A stretch of 64,000 nt of DNA from Streptomyces sp. NRRL F-5123 (lineage in GTDB: Bacteria > Actinomycetota > Actinomycetes > Streptomycetales > Streptomycetaceae), in NCBI RefSeq assembly GCF_000721495.1, contig NZ_JOHY01000041.1, positions 1 to 64,000 on the forward strand. Reading direction: 5' to 3'. Position 1 is the first letter of the stretch; each line of letters begins with the position of its first letter. The notes under the pieces were generated by a model. The model saw only the letters and a list, made by a program, of their open reading frames with translations. It did not search any database and was not told the DNA's origin. This document shows, piece after piece, positions 31,474 through 41,318 of the stretch. A program made the position numbers and the translations under genes.

Positions 31474-32322
31474 TCATACGTCGCGCTGTCGGAGCAGCAC
31501 CGCGGCAGCTGCGAGCGCCGCCACCGCATACAGGCAGAACACCGCGAATCCCGTCCACGGCGCCAGCGTATGCGCCTCCTGGTGCAGGGTGAGGACGGAC
31601 TGGCCCGCGTTGCTCGGCAACCACTGGTTGATGTGGTTTCCCCACGACGTGGGTAGCGCCTCCGCGAGAACCGGCACCACCAGTAGCAGCCCGAACACGG
31701 TGGCTATCCCTCCCGCCGTGTTCCTGATGAGCGCACCTATCGCCACGCCGAGCAGTCCCACGACCGTCAGATACGAGCCGACGCCCATCACCTGGCGCAG
31801 CTCGCCGGGGGCGCCCAGGGACGTTTCCACGTGCTGGGAGGACAGCAGGGCCTGGCCGACCAGGAAGGCGGCGAACGCGCCCGCCGTCATCAGCGCCCAG
31901 ACGATCGTCACGTAGAGCGCGGCTTTCGCCCACAGGACGGGCAGCCGGCGGGGCACTGCTGTGAGCGACGCCCGGATCATCCCCGTCGCGTATTCGCCGC
32001 TGATCACCAGGACACCCAGCACACCCACCGCGAGCTGCGCCAGGAAATACCCGCGCAGGCTGGTGAGGCCGGGCTCGAAGCTCGCCCGCTCCCGTGCGCT
32101 CATGTGATCCCAGTGGGCCGCGGTGAACGCCGCGAACAACGCTCCCAGGCCGACGAGCGCCACCACGGCGGCTATCAGCGTGAAGAACGTGGACCGAAGA
32201 CTGCGCATCTTGATCCACTCCGAGTGCAGCACCCGAAGCTGGGTCACCTCGCCACGTCCGCCGGCCGTCGAGGCAGGGGGCGGGAAGCCGCCCGCCACGG
32301 CCGTGCCCGTTGTCACAGTCAT
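31474..32322 (-). CDS. ABC-2 type transporter permease
   Basis: 282 residues with six predicted membrane helices (for example FFTLIAAVVALVGLGALFAA, YLTVVGLLGVAIGALI, ATVFGLLLVVPVLA). Typical ABC-2 exporter membrane subunit with a soluble N-terminal extension. Its start overlaps the ATPase stop by four bases (ATGA). With the downstream kinase and regulator it resembles lantibiotic-immunity or drug-efflux modules that respond to their own substrate; the substrate is unknown. Confidence 0.9.
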   Translation of the reverse strand: MTVTTGTAVAGGFPPPASTAGGRGEVTQLRVLHSEWIKMRSLRSTFFTLIAAVVALVGLGALFAAFTAAHWDHMSARERASFEPGLTSLRGYFLAQLAVGVLGVLVISGEYATGMIRASLTAVPRRLPVLWAKAALYVTIVWALMTAGAFAAFLVGQALLSSQHVETSLGAPGELRQVMGVGSYLTVVGLLGVAIGALIRNTAGGIATVFGLLLVVPVLAEALPTSWGNHINQWLPSNAGQSVLTLHQEAHTLAPWTGFAVFCLYAVAALAAAAVLLRQRDV

Positions 32323-33248
32323 GCTGGCTGTCCTTCCCGCTCGCGTGCGGGGACGGCCTGGTATTCGACCGCTTCCCGTGTCATCTCCATGAACGCGTCC
32401 TCCAACGACGCCTGCCGAGGTGTCAGTTCGGCCAGAGCGATCCCGGCATCCGCCGCTATGCGGCCGATCCGGTCGCTGCTCAGACCGGTGACGTCCAGGA
32501 CGTCGCCCTCGGTGGAACTCACCGACACGTCCGGCCCCGCGAGCAGGGTCCGCAACCGCGCCGCCTCGTCAGTCCGCACCCGCACCGTGCCGCCCGCTGC
32601 CGTGACGAACTCCGCCACCGACATGTCGGCCATCAGCCGGCCTCGGCCGATGACGATCAGATGCTCCGCCGTCAGCGCCATCTCCGACATCAGATGCGAT
32701 GACAGCAGGACCGTCCGGCCCTCCGCGGCCAGGCCCTTGAGCAGGTTGCGGATCCACAGGATTCCCTCGGGATCCAGGCCGTTCACCGGCTCGTCCAGCA
32801 CCAGCGTCGCCGGATCGCCCAGCAGGGCGCTCGCGATGCCGAGCCGCTGGCCCATGCCCAGGGAGAATCCGCCCGCCCGCTTGCGCGCGACCTCACGTAG
32901 ACCGACGGTGTCGACCACTTCGTCCACCCTGCGGCGGGGGATCCCGGTGGTCGCCGCCAGCGCCAGCAGATGGTTGTACGCGCTGCGGCCGGTGTGGATC
33001 GCGCGCGCCTCCAGCATCGCCCCGACCTCGTGCAGCGGTGCGCGGTGCTCGCCGTACCGCTTGCCGTTGACCGTCGCCCACCCCGAACTCGGGGCGTCAA
33101 GCCCGAGGATCATGCGCATCGTGGTCGATTTGCCCGCTCCGTTCGGCCCGAGGAAGCCGGTCACGGCGCCCGGGCGGACGGTGAAACTGAGGTCGGACAC
33201 GGCGGTGCGCTCACCGTAGCGTTTGGTCAGTGCGTGGGCCTCGATCAT
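32319..33248 (-). CDS. ABC transporter ATP-binding protein
   Basis: 309 residues. Walker A GPNGAGKST, Walker B LVLDEPVNGLDPEG and the switch histidine in LLSSHLMSE are intact. The ABC signature is degenerate: FSLGMGQRLG in place of LSGGQ, as in many drug/lantibiotic exporter ATPases. A C-terminal domain of about 90 residues follows. First gene of the four-gene exporter/two-component operon; its promoter must lie in 33249-33420. Confidence 0.94.
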   Translation of the reverse strand: MIEAHALTKRYGERTAVSDLSFTVRPGAVTGFLGPNGAGKSTTMRMILGLDAPSSGWATVNGKRYGEHRAPLHEVGAMLEARAIHTGRSAYNHLLALAATTGIPRRRVDEVVDTVGLREVARKRAGGFSLGMGQRLGIASALLGDPATLVLDEPVNGLDPEGILWIRNLLKGLAAEGRTVLLSSHLMSEMALTAEHLIVIGRGRLMADMSVAEFVTAAGGTVRVRTDEAARLRTLLAGPDVSVSSTEGDVLDVTGLSSDRIGRIAADAGIALAELTPRQASLEDAFMEMTREAVEYQAVPAREREGQPA

Positions 33249-33424
33249 GGCTGGTCCTCGTGAGGTGCGCGGTGTGGGCGATCAGGATGTCCCTATCGTC
33301 CTTTCTCGCCGACCCTGTCCGCGACGGACCACGGGCGGATTCTTCCCGTCTGCCACTGCATCCCCGGGGGGACCCCGTGTACGACCGCTGAGGTATCCGG
33401 ACCCCGGCCACCCGTACACGCCAA

Positions 33425-33458
33425 GGGCCGCCGCCGTGGAGACCCACGACGGCGGCCC
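33425..33458 (-). terminator. Hairpin after the EspI-like gene
   Basis: GGGCCGCCGCCGTGG (33425-33439) pairs with 33444-33458 over 14 of 15 bases, with a four-base loop. It lies about 60 bases beyond the stop of the minus-strand ParA-like gene and separates it from the ABC operon. Confidence 0.7.
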
Positions 33459-33520
33459 GATGACCGTGTGACCCCGGCGCGGAGCCGCCCGGCCCGATCG
33501 GGTGGGGCGGCCCGCGGCCG

Positions 33521-36500
33521 CTACTGCTGCGGCGGAGGCGGTGGGTAGCCGTACCCCTGCTCGGCTCCGGGCTGCGGCGGAGGCCAGCCCTGCTGCGGTT
33601 GGGGCGCCTGCGGCTGCGGCGCCTGCGGCTGGAACGGCGCAGCGGGTGGCTGGCCTGCCGGGCCGGCCGGCGGGTACGCCTGCGGAGCCTGCGGCGGAGC
33701 CCCGTACTGCGCCGGCGGGAACTGGCCGGGCGGCATCGGGGGCTGGCCGTACGGCTGCTGCGTCTGCGCGGGCGGGACGGGCTGCCCCGGGTGTGCGGGC
33801 TGGCCCGCTTGTCCCGGCTGGCCCGGCACCGGGTAACCGGCGGGCGCTCCGGCGTAGGGCGCCGCCCCGTACTGCCCGGGCATCGGTGGCGCCAGCTGCG
33901 GTGGCTGGCTCTGGCCGTGACCCGTCCACAGCCCCTGCGCCTGCTGAGCCCGCGAGAAGTCCTCGGCGACCATCGCCGAGAGCTGGAAGTAGGCCTCCCG
34001 CGTCTTGGGGCGCATCATGTCCAGGTCCACCTCGGCGCCGGCCGCCAGGTGCTCGTCGAACGGCACCACCTGCACACCGCGGCAGCGGGTCCGGAAATGC
34101 GCGACGATATCCTCGACCTTGATCATCTTTCCGGTCTCGCGCACTCCGGAGATCACCGTGATGCTGCGCGCCACCAGGTCCGCGTAGCCGTGCGCCGACA
34201 GCCAGTCCAGCGTCGTGCTGGCGCTGGACGCACCGTCGACGGACGGCGTCGACACGATGATCAGCTGGTCGGCCAGATCGAGCACCCCGCGCATCGCGCT
34301 GTAGAGCAGACCGGTGCCCGAGTCGGTGAGGATCACCGGATACTGCCGGCCCAGCACGTCGATCGCCCGCCGGTAGTCCTCGTCGCTGAAGGCCGTCGAC
34401 ACGGCCGGGTCCACGTCGTTGGCGATGATCTCCAGACCGGACGGCGCCTGCGAGGTGAACCGTCGGATGTCCATGTAGCTGTTGAGGTACGGGATCGCCT
34501 GCACCAGGTCGCGGATCGTCGCTCCGGTCTCCCGGCGCACGCGGCGGCCGAGCGTGCCGGCGTCCGGGTTCGCGTCGATCGCGAGGATCTTGTCCTGCCG
34601 CTCGCTGGCGAGCGTCGCCCCGAGCGCGGTCGTGGTCGTCGTCTTCCCGACGCCGCCCTTGAGACTGATCACCGCGATCCGGTAGCACGACAGCACCGGG
34701 GTGCGGATCAGCTCCAGCTTGCGCTGCCGTTCCGCTTCCTCCTTCTTGCCGCCGATCTTGAAACGGCTCGGCTGCGCGTTGGCTCCGGGCTTCCGCGGCT
34801 TGGGCTGGTTGCGCAACAGGCGGTCCGAGGAAAGCTCGACGGCCGCGGTGTAGCCCAGCGGAGCACCACCCTGCGCGGTGCGCTGCCGCTGATCCGGCGT
34901 CACAGTCGGCCAGCCGCCGGACCGCGGGTCGACGGGACCGGCGGGAGCGGGAGCCGGTGGCTGCGCCTGGGACTGCGCGAGTGCGTGAGCCTGCGCCGCC
35001 GGGTCGTCCTGCAGCCTCGGATCCGGCCCAGGAGCGGGTACGGGACCCGGCGGCGGAACCTGACCGGGCATCTGGCCCTGTGGCGGCACCGGTCCTTGCG
35101 CCGGGATCTGCCCGGGCATCTGCCCCGGAACCGCCGCGGGACCCTGCGGCGCGGCGTACGGAGCCGGCAGGTGCTGGGCAGGAGGCTGCTGCGGGAATCC
35201 GTAGCCCCCCTGGGCCGGCAGCGGAGGTAGCGGCCCCGCTGCCTCCGGCTCCGCCGCCATGCCCTGCGGCTGGCCCGGGTGCTGGGCCGGAGGGAAGCCG
35301 TAACCGCCCTGCGGCGGTACGGTTCCCCGACCGTCCACGGGTGCGGGCTGCTGCGGAAGCCCGGTCGGCACCACGCCCTGGACCTGTGGGGCGGGCGGGA
35401 ATCCGTAGCCGCCCTGGGGGTTGGGCTGAGCAGGAGAGGGCAGTTGTGCGGCCTGCTGCGGGAAGCCGTAGCCACTCTGCGGAGCCGGCTCGGCCGGGGC
35501 AGGCGCGGGGGCCGGGGCGGGCTCGGGCTGGGGAACGGGTGCAGCGGGAGGCGCGGGCAGGTTCTGCGCGGGCTGCGGGAAGCCGTATCCGCTCTGCGGC
35601 TCGGGCTGTGCCGGGGCCTGCTGCACGGGCGCGGGGTAGGCCGGACCCGGGTACGGGACGGGAGCCGCGGGTCCCGGTGCGGGATGGACGGCCGGCCCCT
35701 GCGGCGGCGGGGAGCCGGCGGCGGGTCCCTGCGGCGGGGGATATGCGGCTGCCGGCCCCTGCGGCGGGGGGTATGCGGCGGCGGGCCCTTGCGGCGGAGC
35801 GCTCTGCGCCACCGGCGGAGCGGCGGGCTCCGGGAAGGCCTGCGAGGACTCCGGCGTCGGCTGCTGCGGCTCCGCCCGCTCGAAGTGCGGCGGCAGCGGC
35901 GGCATCGCGCTCTGCGGACCGGGCGGGGCCCAGGGCGCGGGATCCGTCACGGGAGGCTGGGGCAGCGGAGTCCAGACGGGCACGTGCTCGGCCGGCCGAG
36001 CGTCCTCCGGCTCGGCTGCGGCGGGGGGCGGCGCGGGCGCCTCCACCCGTGCGTCCTCGGGCTCAGGGGCGGGGGCGGGTACGAGTGGTTCGGGCATCGC
36101 GTCCTCCGGCTCTGCCATCGGAGGCGGCGGTCCGAGAGGACCTGCCTGCCCCACGTCCTCGATCCGCACTCCGGCACGCTCCTCGATCTCCTGCCGCAGG
36201 GCCGCGGCGGAGAACCGCACGGTCGCGCGGCCTTCCGGCTCCTGCGGCTCTGCCTCCTCCTGCGGTGCGAGCGGCTCGGGCACTGCCTCTGCTTCCGTTT
36301 CGGTCTCCGGCTCCGTCTCGGATTCCGCTTCTGCCGGAACGGGTGCGGTCGCGGGGGCAGAAGCGGCCGACGTGACCGCGATGCCGGACCAGACCGGCCG
36401 CTCGGCGGCGGGGTCGGTGACCATGGGAGGCAGCGGCACGGCGGTGGCCGACCAGGAGCCTGCGCCCGCCAACGGGGTGGAGCCTGAGGCGGGTTCCTGG

Positions 36501-36787
36501 GGACCGCGCGGCGGCAGCGGCTCCCACACCGGTGCTCGCGGGGCCTCTTGCCCCGCGGACGTGCCGGACTCCGGGGTCGCGGCGTGCGGTTCGGGCGCCG
36601 CCGGGGCAGCGGGCGCCACCGGCTCGGCCTCTTCGGGCTCTTCCTCCTCCGTGCCGGCGCTCCCGCTGCCGTTCTGCATGTACCAGGCCGGCGGGGTGAA
36701 ATCGAAGCGGTATTCGCCCGTCACGTCGCCTTCGGCCGGTGCGTCGACAGGGGCGGCCCCGCCCGCGCGGTCCCGATCGCTGTTCAC
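33521..36787 (-). CDS. EspI-like ParA/MinD ATPase of the ESX locus
   Basis: 1088 residues from GTG 36787, with GGGAGG five bases upstream; the open frame continues upstream but without a ribosome site. The first 680 or so residues are disordered, rich in Pro, Ala, Gln and Glu, with five GYGFP repeats and tandem PPPQGPAA units. The globular part begins near 700: deviant Walker [10 protein letters not shown] (710-718), then [15 protein letters not shown] and [10 protein letters not shown], a ParA/MinD fold. The C-terminus is again Pro/Gln/Gly-rich, ending PPPPPQQ. The same layout is seen in mycobacterial EspI, encoded in ESX-1. A role in positioning or regulating the secretion machine is inference. 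Confidence 0.85.
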   Translation of the reverse strand: MNSDRDRAGGAAPVDAPAEGDVTGEYRFDFTPPAWYMQNGSGSAGTEEEEPEEAEPVAPAAPAAPEPHAATPESGTSAGQEAPRAPVWEPLPPRGPQEPASGSTPLAGAGSWSATAVPLPPMVTDPAAERPVWSGIAVTSAASAPATAPVPAEAESETEPETETEAEAVPEPLAPQEEAEPQEPEGRATVRFSAAALRQEIEERAGVRIEDVGQAGPLGPPPPMAEPEDAMPEPLVPAPAPEPEDARVEAPAPPPAAAEPEDARPAEHVPVWTPLPQPPVTDPAPWAPPGPQSAMPPLPPHFERAEPQQPTPESSQAFPEPAAPPVAQSAPPQGPAAAYPPPQGPAAAYPPPQGPAAGSPPPQGPAVHPAPGPAAPVPYPGPAYPAPVQQAPAQPEPQSGYGFPQPAQNLPAPPAAPVPQPEPAPAPAPAPAEPAPQSGYGFPQQAAQLPSPAQPNPQGGYGFPPAPQVQGVVPTGLPQQPAPVDGRGTVPPQGGYGFPPAQHPGQPQGMAAEPEAAGPLPPLPAQGGYGFPQQPPAQHLPAPYAAPQGPAAVPGQMPGQIPAQGPVPPQGQMPGQVPPPGPVPAPGPDPRLQDDPAAQAHALAQSQAQPPAPAPAGPVDPRSGGWPTVTPDQRQRTAQGGAPLGYTAAVELSSDRLLRNQPKPRKPGANAQPSRFKIGGKKEEAERQRKLELIRTPVLSCYRIAVISLKGGVGKTTTTTALGATLASERQDKILAIDANPDAGTLGRRVRRETGATIRDLVQAIPYLNSYMDIRRFTSQAPSGLEIIANDVDPAVSTAFSDEDYRRAIDVLGRQYPVILTDSGTGLLYSAMRGVLDLADQLIIVSTPSVDGASSASTTLDWLSAHGYADLVARSITVISGVRETGKMIKVEDIVAHFRTRCRGVQVVPFDEHLAAGAEVDLDMMRPKTREAYFQLSAMVAEDFSRAQQAQGLWTGHGQSQPPQLAPPMPGQYGAAPYAGAPAGYPVPGQPGQAGQPAHPGQPVPPAQTQQPYGQPPMPPGQFPPAQYGAPPQAPQAYPPAGPAGQPPAAPFQPQAPQPQAPQPQQGWPPPQPGAEQGYGYPPPPPQQ

Positions 36788-37023
36788 TGTGCCTCCCGGT
36801 CTGCGTCGGGGAGTTGCCCCTGGCGTCTCCCCGCCCCGTACGCCGCAGGGCGAGGCCCTCCGCCGCTTCCTGCTGCTCTCGACGGACAGCCTAATCGCCG
36901 GGGTACGTCCGTTGTCAGGCCGTCTTGTTCCGGCTTCGCTCATTCCGGCAGGCGAGCCCCGCGGCCGGCGGTGGACGCTGCGGGGATTCGCCGGCGCCCT
37001 GTGCCGGGCTGTTCCCTTCGCTC

Positions 37024-37053
37024 GGTATATACCCACACCGCGGTACATTGCCG
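37024..37053. promoter_or_regulatory. AT-rich palindrome and ESX-shared 12-mer upstream of EspI-like gene
   Basis: GGTATATACC (37024-37033) is a perfect palindrome and the most AT-rich patch in this 364-base gap (36788-37151). Nine bases further, GGTACATTGCCG (37042-37053) recurs exactly at 52383-52394 between eccC and eccD. On the minus strand TATATA could be a -10 element with CGGCAA 16 bases upstream. The remainder of the gap shows two hairpins (37102-37137) and no gene. Confidence 0.35.
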
Positions 37054-37101
37054 TGCCCCTGGACGACCGGTTCGCCGTCACCGTAGGAGACCGTTCCGCA
37101 A

Positions 37102-37137
37102 GGGGCGCGGTTCCGCGCTCCGGCCTGTTCCGGCCGG
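37102..37137 (-). terminator. Paired hairpins after the 37.2-37.9 kb gene
   Basis: Two adjacent small stems: GGGGCGCGG/CCGCGCTCC (37102-37121, two-base loop) and CCGGCC/GGCCGG (37120-37137, loop TGTTCC). They lie 15-50 bases beyond the stop of the minus-strand gene ending at 37152. They overlap by two bases, so only one can form at a time. Confidence 0.4.
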
Positions 37138-37151
37138 CAGGGAGTGATCGC

Positions 37152-37931
37152 TCAGTCGATACGCCGGGCCTCGCCCAGCATTCCCGCCTCGGCGGCGGTC
37201 GGCTCCACCCGCACGAAACGCCGGTGCCGTGCGGTGCACCACAGCATCGCGCCGTCGTCGAGCGCGGGCAGCGCCGCCGCCTGCTCGGGAGGCAACCGCA
37301 GCGTACGGGCCAGCACTTCCGCTTCCTGTGGCGAGACCCGCTGGACGCCGACGAGATCCGCCTCCGCCAGCAGCCTCGCCGCGTGCGGTCCGAGGAACGG
37401 CAGCAGGGTCAGCACCGCCTGCCACGGCGTCCGCGCGGGCCCATTGCTCGGCGGCTGCGCCCCGCAGTCCCGGACGACAAGGACAGGGCCCGACAACCCC
37501 GGCTCCCGTTGCGGGACTTCTCCCGCGCCGTGGACCGCCGCGCATCGCCCTCCGGCTGCGGTGTCCGCCGTAAGGGGCGCCCACACCCGCGGGCGCGCCG
37601 ACTCGACGGACACCTCCGCCCCTGTGCCGATCGCACGCAGAGCCAGCACCTGCGCCGTCCACGCGCTGCCGATCACCACGGCGTCCAGTTGCGCGGGCCG
37701 GAACAGGCTGAGCAACACGGGATCGCCCGCCTCGTCCCTCCCCGCCACCACGCCGTCGTCACCGAGCGGCAGTGACAGCGTCCCCAGCCGGGATCGGGAC
37801 GAGACGACGGCCGTGCGCCGTGGACCGCGCAGGCCGAAGCCCGGCCGTGCCTCAGGGGGTGCCACCGCCCCTGCCCCGCCGGCTGCCTGCCCCCTCCACG
37901 CCGCCCGAACCACCCGCCGTAGGTCCGTCAA
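37152..37931 (-). CDS. Hypothetical protein of the ESX locus
   Basis: 259 residues. The only start consistent with the ribosome site (GGGAGG, eight bases upstream) is TTG at 37931, which overlaps the eccE stop as TTGA; this points to translational coupling with eccE. No membrane segment or recognised domain. Features: [22 protein letters not shown] near the N-terminus and a helical C-terminus ([20 protein letters not shown]). Position between eccE and the EspI-like gene suggests an ESX-specific accessory protein. I do not recognise its family. Confidence 0.7.
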   Translation of the reverse strand: MTDLRRVVRAAWRGQAAGGAGAVAPPEARPGFGLRGPRRTAVVSSRSRLGTLSLPLGDDGVVAGRDEAGDPVLLSLFRPAQLDAVVIGSAWTAQVLALRAIGTGAEVSVESARPRVWAPLTADTAAGGRCAAVHGAGEVPQREPGLSGPVLVVRDCGAQPPSNGPARTPWQAVLTLLPFLGPHAARLLAEADLVGVQRVSPQEAEVLARTLRLPPEQAAALPALDDGAMLWCTARHRRFVRVEPTAAEAGMLGEARRID

Positions 37932-39142
37932 CAGGTGCCTCCCAGGGGCAGGGTGGCCAGCAGGCCCGGCAACTGCTCGTGGTCCAGCCGCGCGAGCTCC
38001 ACCTCGTCCCGGTGTGCCGCTGCCTCAAACTCGCCGCACGCCGTCGCCAGCGCGCGGTCGCCGTCCGCTGTGATCCGCAGATATCCCCCGACCACCGGCG
38101 CACCTCCCGGCCCGCGGGCCAGCGTCAGCGCGAAGCTGCACACCGTCGCCGGCGCCGATGTGAGAGCGGCGACCGCCCGCGTGGCCGCGGGCGCGTTGCC
38201 CAGCCCGTACGTGGCGTGCCGGAGGCCGTCGCAATGCCACGCACGACTGTGCTCCACGGTCCGGCGCCGCCCCGAGCCCGCGGGGGCGGCGTCCGCCGCT
38301 CCGAGACACGCCGAAGCCGCGAGCGCCGCGATCAGCTCTTCCCGGTCCAGCACCGCGGCGTCGAAGCCCGCACCCACAAGGCGGCTCGCCAGATGGTCCG
38401 CCGCCCGCAGCACCGCCCGCTGGGCGCCTCTCACCCCGCCGCCACGGGCCAGAACCGCCGCTGGGCACAACTCCGGGTCCAGTCTCAGCGCCACCCACGT
38501 GATGCGTGACGAGGGCATCGGGGAGCGAGGCCGGAGGATGTCCGACGACGTCGGCCGAGGGGGCACGCGCGGCGCGGGCGCCGGGCGGACGTGCTGGACG
38601 ACCTGCACCGACGCCAGCCGGACGTCCTCCACCACCAGCGCGTCGAAGAGCGGGCCCAGCGGCAACGACCGGGCGGAGCGCAGGGTTTCATCCTCCGCCC
38701 GCACCACCAGCACCGTCGTCAGGAATGTGCCGTCGCCCACCATCCCGACGCTTCGCCCGCCCCGGCCGGTTAAGTCGTACGTACGCAGCGCCGGATCACA
38801 CTCGGCGAGCGGCGCCAGCAACGGGCCGAGCAAACCCGCCGGGGCACTGGCCGCCCGCCGCTGCCTGCGCCGCATCGCCAGCACGGCGGCCGAGTGCTCC
38901 GGCAGCGGCAGGCCCTGTCGCCGCACGGTCGCGGCGGCAACCAGGATCGCCGCCGCCAGACCGAGGGGGGCCAGCGCGACCTGTCCGGCGACCGCACCGA
39001 ACAGCACCAGGGCCGCCGCGACCTCCAGCAGCACGAGACGCCCCAGCCCCGGCAATCCGACCCGCCCGGCGCGCGGTTCCGGACACGCGGGAGGCGCGGT
39101 GGGCGCCTCGCCGCCCCAACCTGATGTCGTGCTCGCTCGCAT
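37928..39142 (-). CDS. eccE: Type VII secretion protein EccE
   Basis: 404 residues. Two adjacent N-terminal membrane helices (about residues 33-70: VLLEVAAALVLFGAVAGQ and LAPLGLAAAILVAAATV) precede a cytosolic domain with RTYDLTGRGGRSVGMVGDGT, as in EccE, the outer-edge component of the ESX membrane complex. It is divergent from eccB across a 166-base region that must hold both promoters; that region contains a short CGGACAT-CGGCACATCCGG repeat but no clear consensus. EccE is usually the least conserved Ecc protein, so the call rests on topology, motif and neighbours. Confidence 0.82.
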   Translation of the reverse strand: MRASTTSGWGGEAPTAPPACPEPRAGRVGLPGLGRLVLLEVAAALVLFGAVAGQVALAPLGLAAAILVAAATVRRQGLPLPEHSAAVLAMRRRQRRAASAPAGLLGPLLAPLAECDPALRTYDLTGRGGRSVGMVGDGTFLTTVLVVRAEDETLRSARSLPLGPLFDALVVEDVRLASVQVVQHVRPAPAPRVPPRPTSSDILRPRSPMPSSRITWVALRLDPELCPAAVLARGGGVRGAQRAVLRAADHLASRLVGAGFDAAVLDREELIAALAASACLGAADAAPAGSGRRRTVEHSRAWHCDGLRHATYGLGNAPAATRAVAALTSAPATVCSFALTLARGPGGAPVVGGYLRITADGDRALATACGEFEAAAHRDEVELARLDHEQLPGLLATLPLGGTC

Positions 39143-39308
39143 TCCTCAACGCCCCCTCTCCGGCCGGTTCATGACTTTCCCTCACGGTAGCGGCAACCTC
39201 GGACATTCGGCACATCCGGCATAGTGGGGTGGATCCCGACCGCAGGGCGGCCCGCGCGCGACAGCTCCGGTCACAGCGGACACCACCCCCGGGGGGAAGC
39301 GCCGAACC

Positions 39309-40814
39309 ATGGCCTCACGCAAGGAACAGCTCAACGCCTACTCGTTCGCCCGCAGGCGCGTGGTGGCGGCCTTCCTCCAACCCGGCGCCACGGGGACGGA
39401 CGAAGGCGCCCCGCGGCCGCTCCACGCCCTCCTGCCGGGCCTGGTCCTCGGGGGCGTACTGCTCGCGGGATTCGGCGCCTGGGGCCTCCTGAGACCCTCG
39501 GCGCCGACCGGTTGGGACGCACCGGGCAAGCACGTCATCGTCGCCGACGAGTCCACCACGCGCTACGTCGTGCTGAACGAGGCCGGAACCCGTAGGCCCG
39601 TCCTGCACCCGGTGCTCAACATGGCCTCGGCGCGGCTGCTCCTCGACCCCGGCGGCTACGACGTCATCAAGGTCAGGGAATCGGTGCTCGACCACAGCGG
39701 GATCGAGCGCGGCGCCGCGCTGGGCATCCCCTACGCGCCGGACCGTCTGCCCGCCCCTGCCGACGCCGCCGAGGCGAAGGTTTGGGCAGTCTGCGACCGC
39801 CCGGACGGCGGCACCGGACGGGCACGGCAGGCCGCCTTCGTCCTCGGGCGCGACGAGGCGGCAGCCGTGAGCGGCCCGTCCGCGCTGACCGGTGACCAGG
39901 TGCTCTACGTCCGGGACGAGCAGACGAGGCCGTACCTCGTCGATTCCGGCGGCACCAAATTCCCGCTCGGGAAGGTGGGCAAGGCCACGCGGGCCGCAGG
40001 CCGGGGTGACGCGAGCCTGCTCGTGCGTACCCTCTTCGGCGAGAATCGGCAGCCGCAAAGCGTGACGGACGCCTGGCTCGCCACGCTGCCCTCCGGAACG
40101 CCGATCGATTTTCCGGTCGTCGAGGGCCACGGAACCCCCGTGCGGACCGGGGGAGTGCCCACCGGCCACGCCGCCGTCGGCACCGTCCTGCGGGCCACCT
40201 CGGCAGCCGGCGACGAGTACTACGTCGTCACGCGGCACGGCGCCGCCCCGGTCACGCGCTTCGCGGCGCTCCTGCTCCTCCAGGCCAACTCCCAGACCGA
40301 CCCGGTCAGGACCAGCCTGCCGGTCGGCCCGCAGCCCGCCTTTCTGCCTGCCGACTGGCCCCGGGGCGACCCGCACCAGGTCAACACCGTGGCGGGAGAT
40401 TCACCCCGCGAGGTGGTGTGTGTCGTCCTTCGTGGCGGACATGCCGCGCCGTCCGCGCCGCGTCTGGCTATGTGGGCCGGCCGGGAATATCCCGAGCCGA
40501 TCCTCGAAGGCACCGCCTCCGCCTACGTCACGCCCGGAAGCGGCATGCTCTACCGGGAAGTCAGTGGCGGCGACGTCAGCGGCGGCACGTGCTACCTGGT
40601 CACCGATACGGGCCTGCGCTACGCCGTTCCCCGAACCGACGACAGCGCCGCGGCAGGCAGGGCCGCCGACGCGCGGCAGCCGACCGGCCAGGCCGCGGCC
40701 CGGCTGGGTTACGCGGACGTCAATCCGCTGCCGATCCCGATCGAGTGGTCCGAACTCCTCCCGTCAGGCCCGGTATTGGACACCGCGAGCGCCGCGCGGC
40801 CCCAAGGAGCGTGA
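39309..40814 (+). CDS. eccB: Type VII secretion protein EccB
   Basis: 501 residues. Short cytosolic N-terminus with the family motif RKEQLNAYSFARRRVVAAFL, one membrane helix (about 44-62, LPGLVLGGVLLAGFGAWGLL), then a large extracytoplasmic domain with VLNEAGTRRPVLHPVLNMASARLLL. EccB is the periplasm-facing ATPase-like or structural part of the ESX channel. Two extracellular cysteines (CDRPD, VVCVVL) are compatible with the disulfide seen in the family. First plus-strand gene of the esx-mycP run. Confidence 0.95.
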   Translation: MASRKEQLNAYSFARRRVVAAFLQPGATGTDEGAPRPLHALLPGLVLGGVLLAGFGAWGLLRPSAPTGWDAPGKHVIVADESTTRYVVLNEAGTRRPVLHPVLNMASARLLLDPGGYDVIKVRESVLDHSGIERGAALGIPYAPDRLPAPADAAEAKVWAVCDRPDGGTGRARQAAFVLGRDEAAAVSGPSALTGDQVLYVRDEQTRPYLVDSGGTKFPLGKVGKATRAAGRGDASLLVRTLFGENRQPQSVTDAWLATLPSGTPIDFPVVEGHGTPVRTGGVPTGHAAVGTVLRATSAAGDEYYVVTRHGAAPVTRFAALLLLQANSQTDPVRTSLPVGPQPAFLPADWPRGDPHQVNTVAGDSPREVVCVVLRGGHAAPSAPRLAMWAGREYPEPILEGTASAYVTPGSGMLYREVSGGDVSGGTCYLVTDTGLRYAVPRTDDSAAAGRAADARQPTGQAAARLGYADVNPLPIPIEWSELLPSGPVLDTASAARPQGA

Positions 40815-40895
40815 CCTGGTCGCAGGTGAACCTGCCTAAGGTGCCTCTGTTGATCAAGCGGCCTGTCAGCGCCGAAGGGGAGGAACGACCATCCG

Positions 40896-41318
40896 ATGAG
40901 CGCATCGCGCGACAGCGGCGGCCTGCACGTCGCGCTGGAGGACCTGCGCGGATTCAGGATCCGCGTGGACGGCCTGCTCGCCGAACTGGACGCCTCCGAA
41001 GCCGCCCCGCAACGCATCGGCGAGCAGCGCATCACTCCCGCCCGGTTCGGTACCGGGTTCGGCGATGCGTACGCCCTGGCGACGGCGTACGCATACGTCC
41101 ACGACCGGCTGGAAGCGCTCTCGCAGACCCTGGCCGACCAGATCGAGGCCATGAGCCTGGTGCTGCGGATCGGGCACGCGACGTTCACGGACGTCGACCT
41201 CGGGACGCAGCACAGGCTCCTGGACCTGAACGACCGGATCCTCCGGACCCACGGCCCGGTGTCGGCCCGCTCCGCCCGCCGCGCCGGGGTCGAACCGGGC
41301 GAGGGGAGCCCGGGGTGA
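40896..41318 (+). CDS. Small WXG100-like helical protein
   Basis: 140 residues, ATG with GGGAGG upstream. Mostly helical (LHVALEDLRGFRIRVDGLLAELDAS; YALATAYAYVHDRLEALSQTLADQIEAMSLVLRIG) with no classical WXG. Size, helix pair and position suggest an ESX-secreted or chaperone-like partner for the PPE-like protein whose GTG overlaps its stop (GTGA). No signal peptide. Family not recognised with certainty. Confidence 0.7.
   Translation: MSASRDSGGLHVALEDLRGFRIRVDGLLAELDASEAAPQRIGEQRITPARFGTGFGDAYALATAYAYVHDRLEALSQTLADQIEAMSLVLRIGHATFTDVDLGTQHRLLDLNDRILRTHGPVSARSARRAGVEPGEGSPG

Noticed and set aside
33282..34688. Minus-strand frame beginning inside the ParA-like P-loop region
   Set aside because: It is an alternative frame of the EspI-like gene with Arg/Gly-rich, motif-free translation.
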